NCBI GenBank assembly: GCA_024709485.1
Contig: JANJWO010000033.1
Coordinates: forward strand, 18,383-82,382
DNA length: 64,000 bases
Direction: 5' to 3'
Source of the DNA: Hydrogenophilaceae bacterium
GTDB taxonomy: Bacteria > Pseudomonadota > Gammaproteobacteria > Burkholderiales > Thiobacillaceae
Under the pieces are notes generated by a model. It was not told the origin of the DNA. It made no database searches and saw nothing but the letters and a program-made list of their open reading frames with translations. Positions 29,961-39,688 of the stretch are shown here, one piece after another; positions within the stretch are counted from its first letter, which is position 1; each line of letters starts with the position of its first letter. The position numbers and the translations under genes are program-made.

Positions 29961-30179
29961 ATGGATCACATCGACATTGCGTATCGGGCAGCCGAAAAAA
30001 CCGTAGACGGCATCGGACGGGGCGGCGCCATCAAGCCCAAGCGATCGGACACCAAGCCGGTGCCGCAGGAAAAGCCCAAGCCGGAAGGCCGCAAGCCGGG
30101 CGGCAAGAAAACCGTGGTGCCGCGCCGCGCCCCCGCGCGCGGCAAATATATCGACGAGTACGCCAGCCCCCCCGGCTGA
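29961..30179 (+). CDS. Small basic protein of unknown function
   Basis: A 72-residue protein rich in Lys, Pro, Gly and Arg after a short N-terminal segment (MDHIDIAYRAAEKTVDGIG); mostly disordered in appearance. A Shine-Dalgarno-like GGAG lies 5 bp before the ATG, and the gene ends exactly next to the glnD stop. It follows the FlaF-like gene by 25 bp and could share its sigma-28 promoter. I do not recognise the family. Confidence 0.6.
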   Translation: MDHIDIAYRAAEKTVDGIGRGGAIKPKRSDTKPVPQEKPKPEGRKPGGKKTVVPRRAPARGKYIDEYASPPG

Positions 30180-32747
30180 TCAGGCCTGCTCCAGGACGCC
30201 GAGCAGGTCTCTTTCCAGTTCCAGCAAGGTTTTCGGATTTTCCAGCATGGGGCCGCGGATCAGGAAGCGGTCTTCCACGCGCTCGCCCAGGGTATGGATC
30301 TTGGCGCTGTACAGGCTGACGTCGTGCTTTTGGAAAACCAGGGCGATGCGGTGCAAGAGGCCGGTGCGGTCGCCGCCGGTCAGCGACAGCACGTGGTAGC
30401 GCCCGCGCTCGTCGGGGCGTATCTCCACTTCGGGCGGAATCGGGAAATGCCTCAGGCGTCTGGAGGGGCGGCCGGCCGGGACCGCTTCGGGCCGCCGCTC
30501 GGGGTCCAGCGCCAGCGCCAGCTCATGCTCGATGAACTGCAGGAAATCCCGGTACTGGACTTCGCGCTGGCCGTCATCCAGAACCTGGAAGCTGTCGAGC
30601 GCGCGGCCATGCCCGCTGGTGTGGATTTTCGCTTCCACCACGCTGAACTGATTGCGCGCGAAGAATCCGCACACCCTGGCGAACAGGCCCGGCATGTCGG
30701 GGCTGTAGACCAGCACCTGGATGCCGTCGCCGCCGGGCGACAGCCGCGCGCGCACGATGGCGCGGTCGGGGACGGGGTTCCGCCACAGCATGCGCGCATG
30801 CCAGGCGATGTCCTGAGCGTCGAAACGCAGGAAATAGCTGTCGTCGAGCTGCTGCCACAATTGCGCGGCGGCATCCGGCGCGATGCCGTAGAGCGCCAGT
30901 TTCGCCTGCGCCTCTGCGCGCTTTTCGGCCAGCCCGCCGCCCGCCGGCGCCTGCCCGGCCAGGTGCGACTGCACGGCGTTGTAGAGGTTTTCCAGCAGCT
31001 TGCCTTTCCAGACGTTCCAGATCTTCGGGCTGGTGCCGCGGATGTCGGCGACGGTCAATATGTAGAGCGCGTCGAGGTGGCGCAAGTCGCCCATGCGCGC
31101 GGCGAATCCTTCGATCACCGCGCTGTCGCCCAGATCCTCCTTTTGCGCGGTGCGCGACATGGAGAGGTGCTCCCGCACCAGCCAGGCGACCAGTTCCACG
31201 TCCTCGCGCGCCAGGCCGTGCGCCTTGCAGAAGCGGCGCGCATCCTGCATGCCCAGTTGCGAGTGGTCGCCGCTGCGGCCCTTGGCGATATCGTGAAACA
31301 GCGCGGCCAGGTACAGCAGTTCGGGCTTGTCGAATGCCTGCATCAGCCGCGAGGCGAGCGGATACTCGTGCGAGAACTCGGCGATGGCGAAACGCCGCAC
31401 GTTGCGCAGCACTGCCAGGGTGTGCTCGTCGACGGTGTAGATATGGAAGCCGTCGTGCTGCATCTGCCCGGCGATGCGGCCGAACGCCGGCAGGTAGCGC
31501 CCGAGGATGCCGTAGCGCGACATGGCGGCAAACGCCCAGGTCACGCCGGACGGCTCGCGCAGGATGCCGAGGAATGCCTCGCGGTTCCTCGGGTCGTTGC
31601 GAAAGCGCCGGTCGATGCGGGTGCGCGCGCGCCACAAGGTGCGCAGCGTGGCGGGTTCGAAGGCGGTGACCGACTGCCGCATGGCGGCGCGGAATGCGCG
31701 GAAGATCGCGGACGGGTCGGACAGGAACAGATTCGCATCGCGCGCCGCCAGCAGCTTGCCGCGCAGCAAAAATTCCGCGTCCACGGCGGTTTCGGCCAGG
31801 GTTTCGCGCATGAAGCGGGCCTGCAGCACGGGCAGCAGCATTTCGTTGGCGAGCAGGGCCTGCTTGGCGGCGCGATAGTAGCGCTGCATCAGCAGTTCGC
31901 TCGGATGGCGGGTCGGCGTCGCCGCGATGCCGAGCGCGGCGGCGAGACGGCTTTGGTAGTCGAAGACCAGGCGGTCCTCGCGGCGGCGCGCAATCAGATG
32001 CAGATGGATGCGCAGCAGGTTGAGGGTTTGCCGGGTGCGGGAAAAACGCTGCGCTTCCTGGCGGGTAAGCCGCCCCGACTTCACCAGGTTGTCGCGGCCG
32101 CCTTGCGCGCCGGCGGCCCGCACCAGCCACTGGATCATGTGCAGGTCGCGCAAGCCGCCGGGGCTGTCCTTCAGATTGGGCTCCAGGCTGTATGCGCTGT
32201 CCCCGAAGCGGTTGTGCCGGTTTTTCTGTTCGAGCAGCTTGCCTTCGGCGAAGCGCCGCGCATCGAAACGCGCCTGAAATGCGCGCCTGAACGCCCCGAA
32301 CAGCCGCGCGTTGCCCCACAGCCTGCGCGCTTCCAGCAGCGCGGTCTCGATGGTGATGTCCCGGTCGGCCTCGCTCGCGCACTCCTGCGGCGTGCGGATG
32401 CTGTGGCCGATTTCCAGGCCGATGTCCCAGCAGGCCCGCACCCAGGCCTCCAGGCCGGCACGCATGGCCTCGTCCGGCTCGTGCGGGATGAGCAGGAGCA
32501 GGTCGACGTCGGAGGCGGGAAACAGCTCGCCGCGGCCATAGCCGCCCACCGCGGCCAGGCATGCCGTGTCCGGCAGCAGCGCCGCGCACAAGTCGCCCAG
32601 CACCCCGTCCACCAGGCGGGCGTGGCGTTGCAGATAGGTTTGCGGCCTGGGGCGGGCGAGGAATTCGGCGGCCAGCGATTCGCGGCCAAGTTTCAGACGC
32701 CGGCGCAGGCCAGGCAGGAGCGAGGCGCTCGCGGCCTCGGGCGCCAT
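30180..32747 (-). CDS. glnD: [Protein-PII] uridylyltransferase/uridylyl-removing enzyme GlnD
   Basis: An 855-residue bifunctional nitrogen sensor. N-terminal nucleotidyltransferase domain (GGYGRGELFPASDVDLLLL about 65), HD domain (ALFHDIAKGRSGDHSQLG) for deuridylylation, and two C-terminal ACT domains that sense glutamine. It modifies PII proteins according to nitrogen status. I start at ATG 32747 (MAPEAASASLLPG), which overlaps the map stop by one base; the open frame upstream lies inside map. It is convergent with the small basic gene. Confidence 0.95.
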   Translation of the reverse strand: MAPEAASASLLPGLRRRLKLGRESLAAEFLARPRPQTYLQRHARLVDGVLGDLCAALLPDTACLAAVGGYGRGELFPASDVDLLLLIPHEPDEAMRAGLEAWVRACWDIGLEIGHSIRTPQECASEADRDITIETALLEARRLWGNARLFGAFRRAFQARFDARRFAEGKLLEQKNRHNRFGDSAYSLEPNLKDSPGGLRDLHMIQWLVRAAGAQGGRDNLVKSGRLTRQEAQRFSRTRQTLNLLRIHLHLIARRREDRLVFDYQSRLAAALGIAATPTRHPSELLMQRYYRAAKQALLANEMLLPVLQARFMRETLAETAVDAEFLLRGKLLAARDANLFLSDPSAIFRAFRAAMRQSVTAFEPATLRTLWRARTRIDRRFRNDPRNREAFLGILREPSGVTWAFAAMSRYGILGRYLPAFGRIAGQMQHDGFHIYTVDEHTLAVLRNVRRFAIAEFSHEYPLASRLMQAFDKPELLYLAALFHDIAKGRSGDHSQLGMQDARRFCKAHGLAREDVELVAWLVREHLSMSRTAQKEDLGDSAVIEGFAARMGDLRHLDALYILTVADIRGTSPKIWNVWKGKLLENLYNAVQSHLAGQAPAGGGLAEKRAEAQAKLALYGIAPDAAAQLWQQLDDSYFLRFDAQDIAWHARMLWRNPVPDRAIVRARLSPGGDGIQVLVYSPDMPGLFARVCGFFARNQFSVVEAKIHTSGHGRALDSFQVLDDGQREVQYRDFLQFIEHELALALDPERRPEAVPAGRPSRRLRHFPIPPEVEIRPDERGRYHVLSLTGGDRTGLLHRIALVFQKHDVSLYSAKIHTLGERVEDRFLIRGPMLENPKTLLELERDLLGVLEQA

Positions 32748-33574
32748 CAGGCCGCCTGGGCGATGAACGCCGGAGCGTCCGGGCTGCCGGCGGAAAGCGT
32801 CAGCACCTCGTAGCCGGCGTCGGTCACCAGCACCGTGTGCTCCCATTGCGCCGACAGGCTGTGGTCCTTGGTCACGATGGTCCAGCCGTCGCCCAGCTGG
32901 CGGATGTCCTTCTTGCCGGCGTTGATCATGGGCTCGATGGTGAAGATCATGCCGGGTTGCAGCTTGAGCCCGGTTCCCGGCTTGCCGTAATGCAGCACCT
33001 GCGGATCCTCGTGGAACTTGGCGCCGATGCCGTGGCCGCAGAATTCCCGCACCACGCTGAAGCCGTGGCTTTCCGCGTATTTCTGGATGGCATGGCCGAT
33101 GTCGCCCAGGCTCGCGTCAGGCCTGACCTTGCTGATGCCCAGCCACATGGCCTCGAAGGTGATCTGCACCAGGCGCCTGGCCTGGATCGAGACCTCGCCC
33201 ACCATGAACATGCGGCTGGTGTCGCCGTGCCAGCCGTCCTTGATGACGGTGATGTCGAGGTTGACCACGTCGCCGTTCTTCAGCACGCGGTCGCCCGGCA
33301 CGCCGTGGCAGACCTGGTGGTTGACCGAGGTGCAGATGGACTTGGGGTAGGGCACGTGGCCGGGCGGGGCGTAATTGAGCGGCGCCGGCACCGTGCCCTG
33401 CACGTTGACCATGTAGTCGTGGCACAGGCGGTCGAGCTCGCCGGTGCTGACGCCGGGCTTGACGAAGGGCGTGATGTAATCCAGCACCTCGGCGCCGAGG
33501 CGGCCGGCAAGGCGCATTTTTTCGATTTCTTCGGGGGTCTTGAGGGTGACTGACATCGTCGGGAGCGTTTCCAT
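32747..33574 (-). CDS. map: Methionine aminopeptidase type I
   Basis: A 275-residue pita-bread metalloprotease that removes N-terminal methionine. Metal ligands lie in NLDITVIKDGWHGDTSRMF (two Asp), the FCGHGIG His, TIEPM Glu and the final Glu in WEHTVLVTD. Two start codons fit: ATG 33574 (METLPTMSVTLK) and ATG 33556 (MSVTLKTPEEIEKM). The second matches the family N terminus. It is divergent from rpsB, as in many proteobacteria, and translationally coupled to glnD. Confidence 0.95.
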   Translation of the reverse strand: METLPTMSVTLKTPEEIEKMRLAGRLGAEVLDYITPFVKPGVSTGELDRLCHDYMVNVQGTVPAPLNYAPPGHVPYPKSICTSVNHQVCHGVPGDRVLKNGDVVNLDITVIKDGWHGDTSRMFMVGEVSIQARRLVQITFEAMWLGISKVRPDASLGDIGHAIQKYAESHGFSVVREFCGHGIGAKFHEDPQVLHYGKPGTGLKLQPGMIFTIEPMINAGKKDIRQLGDGWTIVTKDHSLSAQWEHTVLVTDAGYEVLTLSAGSPDAPAFIAQAA

Positions 33575-33606
33575 AAAAACGCATTTTCCCTTGAAACAAG
33601 GCGGTT

Positions 33607-33686
33607 GTCAGTTGTTAGTCGTCGGTTGGCAGTTCACGGTAGCCGGTTCCGGGTTTTTGACTGAAAACCGGGAGCTGAAAACTGAC
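33607..33686. repeat. CAGTT-type 27-nt-arm hairpin (map-rpsB)
   Basis: The left arm (33607-33634) and right arm (33660-33686) are imperfect inverted repeats about 27 nt long; GTCAGTT, CGGTT and CAGT blocks match in register. The loop is about 25 nt. Arm length, loop size and intergenic location match the CAGAGG elements although the sequence is unrelated. Confidence 0.65.
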
Positions 33687-33697
33687 GCCCGCCGTTC

Positions 33698-33726
33698 TTG
33701 CTAAATTCCTGCCGAATCAATAGAAT
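33698..33726 (+). promoter_or_regulatory. Sigma-70 promoter of rpsB operon
   Basis: TTGCTA (33698-33703), 17-bp spacer, TAGAAT (33721-33726). It would give a leader of about 120 nt before rpsB, long enough for the S2-binding autoregulatory structure known in other proteobacteria (inference). Confidence 0.75.
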
Positions 33727-33852
33727 AGCGGTCTTCCTGCGGCCTGGGGCGGTCCCTGGCCGGGAAAATTCACACACCCGCTTCTCCAAGGTGTGCCGGT
33801 TGTCGAAGCCGGTGCTGCGCGGGTGGAGGCTCAACCTTCGAAAGGAATTAGT

Positions 33853-34599
33853 ATGTCCGTGACCATGCGTCAAATGCTGGAAGCCGGTGTGCATTTCGGC
33901 CACCAGACCCGCTACTGGAACCCCAAGATGGCCCCGTTCATTTTCGGCCATCGCAACAAGATCCACATCGTCAACCTGGAAAAGACCCTCCCGATGTTCG
34001 AGGAGGCGACCAAGTTCGTGCGCCAGCTGGCCTCCAACAAGGGCACCATCCTGTTCGTCGGCACCAAGCGCCAGGCGCGCGAGATCGTTGGCGAGGAAGC
34101 CACCCGCGCCGGCATGCCCTTCGTCAACCACCGCTGGCTGGGCGGCATGCTGACCAACTTCAAGACCGTCAAGCAGTCGGTCAAGCGCCTGAACGACATG
34201 GAGGCCGCGCTCGCCGAGGCCGGCAAGCTGTCCAAGAAGGAAGCCCTGCTGCTGCAGCGCGAGGCCGACAAGCTCAACCGCAGCCTCGGCGGCATCCGCG
34301 AAATGAACAACCTGCCCGACGCCATCTTCATCATCGACGTCGGCTACCAGAAAGGCACCATCACCGAAGCCCGGAAACTCGGCATTCCCGTGATCGGCGT
34401 GGTCGACACCAACAACAGCCCGGACGGCGTGGATTACGTGATCCCCGGCAACGACGACTCCAGCCGCGCCATCCGCCTCTACGCCCGCGGCGTCGCCGAT
34501 GCGGTGCTGGAAGGCCGCGCCCAGGTGATCCAGGAACTGATCGGCGAAGGCGACGAGGAATTCGTCGAGGAGAGCGCCGACGAAACGCCGGCGGCCTGA
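33853..34599 (+). CDS. rpsB: 30S ribosomal protein S2
   Basis: A 248-residue ribosomal protein S2, full length, with the typical start [20 protein letters not shown] and the PDAIFIIDV signature; the C-terminal tail is acidic. ATG 33853 is preceded by AAAGGA; a longer frame from 33793 lacks homology and is rejected. It is the first gene of the rpsB-tsf-pyrH-frr run. The long leader suggests feedback control by S2. Confidence 0.98.
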   Translation: MSVTMRQMLEAGVHFGHQTRYWNPKMAPFIFGHRNKIHIVNLEKTLPMFEEATKFVRQLASNKGTILFVGTKRQAREIVGEEATRAGMPFVNHRWLGGMLTNFKTVKQSVKRLNDMEAALAEAGKLSKKEALLLQREADKLNRSLGGIREMNNLPDAIFIIDVGYQKGTITEARKLGIPVIGVVDTNNSPDGVDYVIPGNDDSSRAIRLYARGVADAVLEGRAQVIQELIGEGDEEFVEESADETPAA

Positions 34600-34616
34600 T
34601 CGCCCTCGTGCACAAG

Positions 34617-34640
34617 AGAGGGGCTCGATGCCCCTCTTTT
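34617..34640 (+). terminator. Attenuator-like hairpin between rpsB and tsf
   Basis: AGAGGGGC (34617-34624), loop TCGAT, GCCCCTCT (34630-34637), then TTT. An 8-bp perfect stem with only a short T run inside an operon suggests partial termination or a processing site that sets the S2 to EF-Ts ratio. Confidence 0.65.
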
Positions 34641-34676
34641 CATATCTGACAAGATGGATTTAGCTAGGAGCAAGAA

Positions 34677-35558
34677 ATGGCGGAAATTACCGCAAGCATG
34701 GTGAAAGATCTGCGCGACAAGACCGACGCGCCCATGATGGACTGCAAGAAGGCGCTGACCGAAGCCGGCGGCGACATGGACAAGGCCGAGGAAATCCTGC
34801 GCGTGAAGTTCGGCAGCAAGGCCACCAAGGCCGCCGGCCGCATCGCCGCCGAGGGCGTGGTCGGCATCTACATCAGCCCCGACGCCAAGCTCGGCGCCAT
34901 GATCGAAGTCAACTGCGAAACCGACTTCGTGGCCAAGAACGACGACTTCCTGGCCTTCACCAAGTCGCTGGCCGAGATGGTCGCCAAGCACAATCCCGCC
35001 GACGTGGCCGCGCTGTCCGCCATGGACATGGGCGGCAAGAGCGTCGAGGAAGTGCGCACCCAGCTGGTCGGCAAGATCGGCGAGAACATGAGCCTGCGCC
35101 GCTTCGTGCGCACCGAAGCCCAGGGCCGCCTGGCGAGCTACGTGCACGGCGGCTCCAAGATCGGCGTCATGGTCGACGTGGCCGGCGGCGACGAGCAGCT
35201 GGCCAAGGACATCGCCATGCACATCGCCGCCTCCAAGCCGGTGTCGCTGTCGCGCGAGCAGGTGCCCGCGGAACTGATCGAGAAAGAGCGCGCTGTCGCG
35301 AGCCAGAAGGCCGCCGAATCCGGCAAGCCCGCCGACATCGTGGCCAAGATGGTGGAAGGCTCGGTCGCCAAGTTCCTCAAGGAGGTGACCCTGCTCGGCC
35401 AGCCCTTCGTCAAGGACGACAAGCAGACCATCGAGCAGCTGCTGAAGTCCAAGGGCGCCTCGGTCGCCGGCTTCACCCTCTACATCGTGGGCGAGGGCAT
35501 CGAGAAGAAGAAGGACGACTTCGTCGCCGAAGTCATGGCGCAGGCCGGCAAGGCTTGA
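34677..35558 (+). CDS. tsf: Elongation factor Ts
   Basis: A 293-residue nucleotide-exchange factor for EF-Tu. The N-terminal UBA-like domain ([20 protein letters not shown]) and the EF-Ts signature [20 protein letters not shown] stretch ([14 protein letters not shown]) are clear. A strong AGGAG ribosome site precedes the ATG. It is transcribed with rpsB past the intervening hairpin. Confidence 0.98.
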   Translation: MAEITASMVKDLRDKTDAPMMDCKKALTEAGGDMDKAEEILRVKFGSKATKAAGRIAAEGVVGIYISPDAKLGAMIEVNCETDFVAKNDDFLAFTKSLAEMVAKHNPADVAALSAMDMGGKSVEEVRTQLVGKIGENMSLRRFVRTEAQGRLASYVHGGSKIGVMVDVAGGDEQLAKDIAMHIAASKPVSLSREQVPAELIEKERAVASQKAAESGKPADIVAKMVEGSVAKFLKEVTLLGQPFVKDDKQTIEQLLKSKGASVAGFTLYIVGEGIEKKKDDFVAEVMAQAGKA

Positions 35559-35571
35559 GTCGTAACAGTCG

Positions 35572-36291
35572 ATGATGTCGCAGCCTCTTTGCAAGCGCAT
35601 CCTGCTGAAGCTCTCCGGCGAAGCGCTCATGGGCCCGGAGGCCTTCGGTTACCATGCCGAGACCCTGGCGGGCATCGTCGCCCAGATCAGGGAAGTGCAT
35701 GAACTGGGAATCGAGGTCGCCATCGTGGTCGGCGGCGGCAACCTGTTCCGCGGCGCCAGCGGCGCGCTCGCCGGCATGAACCGCGCCACCGCCGATTCCA
35801 TGGGCATGCTCGCCACGGTGATGAACGCGCTGGCGCTGAAGGATGCGCTGGCAGCGGCCGGCGTCGAGACGCGGGTGCAGACCGCGGTCAGCATCGGCCA
35901 CGTCGGCGAGCCGTTCGAGCGCGATGCCGCGGTGCGGCATTTGCAGGCCGGGCGCGTGGTGATCTTCGGCGGCGGCACCGGCAACCCCTTCTTCACCACC
36001 GACACCGCTTCAGCCCTGCGCGGCGCGGAAATCGGCGCCGATCTCATGCTCAAGGCAACCAAGGTGGACGGCGTCTACACCGCCGATCCGAAGAAGGACC
36101 CCAAGGCGACGCGCTTCGATACGCTGAGCTTCGACGAGGCCATCGCCAGGAACCTCGGCGTGCTCGATACCGCCGCCTTCGCCCTGTGCCGCGAGCAAGG
36201 GCTGCCGCTCGCCGTGTTCAGCATCTTCAAGCCGGGCGCGCTGAAAAGAGTCGTCATGGGCGAGAACGAAGGCACGCGGGTAACGATCTAA
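35572..36291 (+). CDS. pyrH: UMP kinase
   Basis: A 239-residue amino-acid-kinase-fold enzyme that phosphorylates UMP to [15 protein letters not shown] at the N terminus, GGGNLFRG and the [17 protein letters not shown] uridylate/ATP region are present. The start has two adjacent ATG codons (35572, 35575). It feeds pyrimidine nucleotides to pyrG (56379). Confidence 0.97.
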   Translation: MMSQPLCKRILLKLSGEALMGPEAFGYHAETLAGIVAQIREVHELGIEVAIVVGGGNLFRGASGALAGMNRATADSMGMLATVMNALALKDALAAAGVETRVQTAVSIGHVGEPFERDAAVRHLQAGRVVIFGGGTGNPFFTTDTASALRGAEIGADLMLKATKVDGVYTADPKKDPKATRFDTLSFDEAIARNLGVLDTAAFALCREQGLPLAVFSIFKPGALKRVVMGENEGTRVTI

Positions 36292-36329
36292 GTTAGCCGA
36301 TCCAAGCAGTCAAATTCAAGGAGACAGTC

Positions 36330-36899
36330 ATGGCCGACCAGACCATCGCGGACGTGAAGAAATCCGCCGAGCAGAAAATGCACAAATCCGTCGAGGCATT
36401 GAAGACCGATCTCGGCAAGGTGCGCACCGGGCGCGCGCATACCGGCATCATGGACCATGTCATGGTCGACTACTACGGCAGCATGGTGCCGGTTCCCCAG
36501 GTCGCCAACGTCACCCTCATCGACGCGCGCACCATCGGCGTGCAGCCGTGGGAGAAGAACATGGTGGGCAAGGTGGAAAAGGCCATCCGCGAATCCGACC
36601 TGGGCCTGAACCCCGCGACTCAGGGCGACGTGATCCGCGTGCCGATGCCGCCGCTCACCGAGGAACGCCGCCGCGACCTCATCAAGGTGATCAAGGGCGA
36701 GGGCGAGAACGCGCGCGTGGCGGTGCGCAACGTGCGGCGCGACGCCAACACCGCGTTGAAGGACATGGTCAAGAACAAGACCGCCAGCGAGGACGAGGAA
36801 CGCCGCGCGCAGGACGAGGTCCAGAAGCTGACCGACAAGCACATCGCCGAAATCGACAAGCTGCTGCAGGCCAAAGAAGCCGACCTGATGGCGATCTAG
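36330..36899 (+). CDS. frr: Ribosome recycling factor
   Basis: A 189-residue, full-length L-shaped recycling factor. Typical stretches are [44 protein letters not shown] and VRNVRRDAN. With EF-G it splits ribosomes after termination. AAGGAG precedes the ATG. Confidence 0.98.
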   Translation: MADQTIADVKKSAEQKMHKSVEALKTDLGKVRTGRAHTGIMDHVMVDYYGSMVPVPQVANVTLIDARTIGVQPWEKNMVGKVEKAIRESDLGLNPATQGDVIRVPMPPLTEERRRDLIKVIKGEGENARVAVRNVRRDANTALKDMVKNKTASEDEERRAQDEVQKLTDKHIAEIDKLLQAKEADLMAI

Positions 36900-36927
36900 T
36901 GTGTTGCCCGGAATATGGCGCAAGGCC

Positions 36928-37713
36928 ATGACTTTCAAAAGCACCACCGCCGCGATTCCTGAAGTTCGGGCCATGCCGCGCCATATCGCCATCATCATGG
37001 ATGGCAACGGCCGCTGGGCCAGGAAGCGCATGCTGCCGCGCGTGGCGGGGCACAAGCGCGGCGTGGAATCGGTGCGGGGCGCGGTGCGCGCCTGCATCGA
37101 GCGCGGCGTCGAGCACCTGACCCTGTTCGCCTTCAGTTCGGAAAACTGGCGCCGCCCCATGGCCGAGGTCGACACCCTGATGGAGCTGTTCGTGATCGCG
37201 CTGGAGCGCGAGGTCGGCAAGCTGCACCAGAACGGCGTGCGCCTGCGCATCGTCGGCGACCTGGAGCGTTTCGGGCCGCGCCTCAACCAGCTCATCGCCG
37301 ACGGCGAGGCGCTCACCCGCGGCAACAGCCGCCTCACCCTCAACATCGCCGCCAACTACGGCGGGCGCTGGGACATTCTGCAGGCGGTGAACCGGCTGCT
37401 GGCGGAGCGCGGCGCCGGCGCGCCCGTGACCGAAGCCGATCTCGCCGACCGCCTGTGCCTGGCCGGCACGCCGGAGCCGGATCTGTTCATCCGCACCGGC
37501 GGCGAACAGCGCATCAGCAATTTCCTGCTCTGGCAGCTTGCCTATACCGAACTCTATTTCACCGACACGCTGTGGCCGGATTTCGACACCGCCGCGCTGG
37601 ATGCGGCGATCGATTCCTACCGCAGGCGCGAACGGCGCTTCGGCCGCACCAGCGAACAGGTGACCGAGGCCATGCAGGCGGCGGTTGCGGCGGCGAAACG
37701 AGTGCAGCCATGA
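36928..37713 (+). CDS. uppS: (Di-trans,poly-cis)-undecaprenyl-diphosphate synthase
   Basis: A 261-residue cis-prenyltransferase that makes the C55 lipid carrier for cell-wall and LPS synthesis. Catalytic signature [16 protein letters not shown], then [11 protein letters not shown] and [15 protein letters not shown] 36928 ([13 protein letters not shown]) resembles relatives; GTG 36901 would add nine residues. It uses the FPP chain made from the MEP pathway (dxr and ispG in this window). The stop overlaps cdsA. Confidence 0.96.
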   Translation: MTFKSTTAAIPEVRAMPRHIAIIMDGNGRWARKRMLPRVAGHKRGVESVRGAVRACIERGVEHLTLFAFSSENWRRPMAEVDTLMELFVIALEREVGKLHQNGVRLRIVGDLERFGPRLNQLIADGEALTRGNSRLTLNIAANYGGRWDILQAVNRLLAERGAGAPVTEADLADRLCLAGTPEPDLFIRTGGEQRISNFLLWQLAYTELYFTDTLWPDFDTAALDAAIDSYRRRERRFGRTSEQVTEAMQAAVAAAKRVQP

Positions 37714-38498
37714 GCCGGCTGATCACCGCCGCCGTGCTGCTGGCGGTTTTCATTCCCGCGCTCTTTTTCGCGCCCGCCTTGCTGTGGGCGCTGCTGATCG
37801 CGGGCGTCGCAGCCGTGGCCGCGTACGAATGGGCGCGCCTTTCCGCCTTCCCGGCCTTTTTGCCCAGGCTTTACGGCGCCGGCATGGGCGCCATGGCGAT
37901 GATCGTCTATCTCATGCCCGGCCAGGCCGAGGCCATGCTGCTCCTGTTCGCCCTGGCGGCGGTTTTCTGGGTGCTGGCCGCGCCGCTGTGGCTGGCCGGA
38001 CGCTGGCGCGGCGAGGGGGTTTTCGTGCGCGCGCTGGTGGGCACGCTGCTCATCCTGCCGACCTGGGCCGCGATCGTGGCGCTGCGCGAACGCAGCCAGT
38101 GGCTGCTGCTGGGCGTGATGGCGCTGGTGTGGATCGCCGACAGCGCGGCCTATTTCGCCGGGCGCCGCTTCGGCCGCCACAAGCTGGCGCCCGAGATCAG
38201 CCCCGGCAAATCCTGGGAAGGCGTCGCGGGCGCGGCGCTGGCGCTGGTCTTGTATGCCTCGGCGATCAGCGCCGCGATCATCGGCTTGCGCATTCCCGGC
38301 GCGCTGATCCTGGCCGCGGCCCTGCTGTATTTCTCGATCCTGGGCGATCTCTTCGAATCCTGGATGAAACGCGTGGCGGGGGTGAAGGACAGCGGCGTCC
38401 TGCTGCCAGGCCACGGCGGGGTGCTCGACCGCATCGACGCGCTGTGCGCGGCCTTGCCGATCGCCGCGGGCATCCTGCATTTCGCAACCTGGATATGA
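37710..38498 (+). CDS. cdsA: Phosphatidate cytidylyltransferase
   Basis: A 262-residue polytopic membrane enzyme (about seven hydrophobic segments) making CDP-diacylglycerol. The C-terminal CdsA signature is present in the form [30 protein letters not shown] 37710 overlaps the uppS stop by ATGA, and the end overlaps dxr. Confidence 0.95.
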   Translation: MSRLITAAVLLAVFIPALFFAPALLWALLIAGVAAVAAYEWARLSAFPAFLPRLYGAGMGAMAMIVYLMPGQAEAMLLLFALAAVFWVLAAPLWLAGRWRGEGVFVRALVGTLLILPTWAAIVALRERSQWLLLGVMALVWIADSAAYFAGRRFGRHKLAPEISPGKSWEGVAGAALALVLYASAISAAIIGLRIPGALILAAALLYFSILGDLFESWMKRVAGVKDSGVLLPGHGGVLDRIDALCAALPIAAGILHFATWI

Positions 38499-39688
38499 AG
38501 ACGCAAATCCTCACCATCCTCGGCGCGACCGGCACCATCGGGGTCAATACGCTGGATGTGGTGGCGCGCCACCCCGAGCGCTTCGAGGTGTTCGCGCTGA
38601 CCGGAGCGACGCAGATCGACAGGCTGTGTGAGCAGTGCCTGCAATTCCGCCCGCGCTATGCGGTGATGACCGAAGCCCCGGCCGCCCATGCGCTGCGCGA
38701 GAAGCTGCGCGCCGCCGGCAGCCCGACCGAGGTGCTGGAAGGCGGCGCGGCGCTCATCGCGGTGGCGACCGCGCCCGAGGTCACCACGCTGATGGCGGCC
38801 ATCGTCGGCGCCGCGGGCCTGCCGGCGACGATCGCCGCGGCGCGCGCCGGCAAGCGCATCCTGCTCGCCAACAAGGAGACGCTGGTGGTGTCCGGCCAGC
38901 TGTTCATGGATGCCGTGCACGAAAACGGCGCCGAGCTGTTTCCCATCGATTCCGAACACAGCGCCATCCATCAGTCGCTGCCCGCCGGCTTCGACGGCGA
39001 TCTCGATGCGGCCGGGGTGAAGGCCCTGTGGCTCACGGCTTCCGGCGGGCCTTTCCGCACCTGGAGCCGCGAGCAGATGGAAGGCGTCACGCCGGAGCAG
39101 GCGGTGGCGCACCCGAACTGGGTGATGGGCCGGAAAATCTCGGTCGACTCGGCCAGCATGATGAACAAGGGCCTGGAAGTGATCGAGGCGCGCTGGCTGT
39201 TCAATGCGCAGACCGAACAGATCCGCGTGCTGGTGCATCCGCAGAGCATCATTCACTCCCTGGTCGAGTACCGCGACGGCTCGGTCATGGCGCAGCTGGG
39301 CACGCCCGACATGCGCACCCCGATCGCCTACGCCCTGGGCTACCCGGAGCGCATCGAGGCCGGCGTGTCCGGGCTGGAACTGATGGGCAGCCAGTTGCAG
39401 TTCGAGGCCCCGGACATGCAGCGCTTTCCCTGCCTGCGGCTCGCCTTCGAGGCCTTGCGAGCGGGCGGCTACGCGCCGGCGGTATTGAATGCCGCCAATG
39501 AAGTGGCGGTCGACGCCTTCCTCAACCGGCGCTGCGGCTTCGCCGACATTCCGCGCGCCATCGAGCACGCGCTGGGGCATTTGCCGGCCTCGAGCCCTCG
39601 CGGGCTGGACGATCTGCTGGAGGCGGACCGCCGGGCCCGGGCGCTGACCGGCGAATTCCTGGCCGCCAGGGCGCTGCTGCGGGCATGA
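38495..39688 (+). CDS. dxr: 1-deoxy-D-xylulose-5-phosphate reductoisomerase
   Basis: A 397-residue NADPH enzyme making MEP, the first committed MEP-pathway intermediate. NADPH loop [13 protein letters not shown] at the N terminus, [18 protein letters not shown] and [19 protein letters not shown] metal/substrate motifs. It overlaps cdsA and rseP by 4 bp each. Confidence 0.97.
   Translation: MKTQILTILGATGTIGVNTLDVVARHPERFEVFALTGATQIDRLCEQCLQFRPRYAVMTEAPAAHALREKLRAAGSPTEVLEGGAALIAVATAPEVTTLMAAIVGAAGLPATIAAARAGKRILLANKETLVVSGQLFMDAVHENGAELFPIDSEHSAIHQSLPAGFDGDLDAAGVKALWLTASGGPFRTWSREQMEGVTPEQAVAHPNWVMGRKISVDSASMMNKGLEVIEARWLFNAQTEQIRVLVHPQSIIHSLVEYRDGSVMAQLGTPDMRTPIAYALGYPERIEAGVSGLELMGSQLQFEAPDMQRFPCLRLAFEALRAGGYAPAVLNAANEVAVDAFLNRRCGFADIPRAIEHALGHLPASSPRGLDDLLEADRRARALTGEFLAARALLRA

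Noticed and set aside
32748..32846. Longer glnD start
   Set aside because: The extension lies within the map coding sequence and lacks GlnD similarity; ATG 32747 couples to the map stop.
33793..33852. Longer rpsB reading frame
   Set aside because: The 20 added residues lie in the leader and have no S2 homology; AAAGGA marks ATG 33853.
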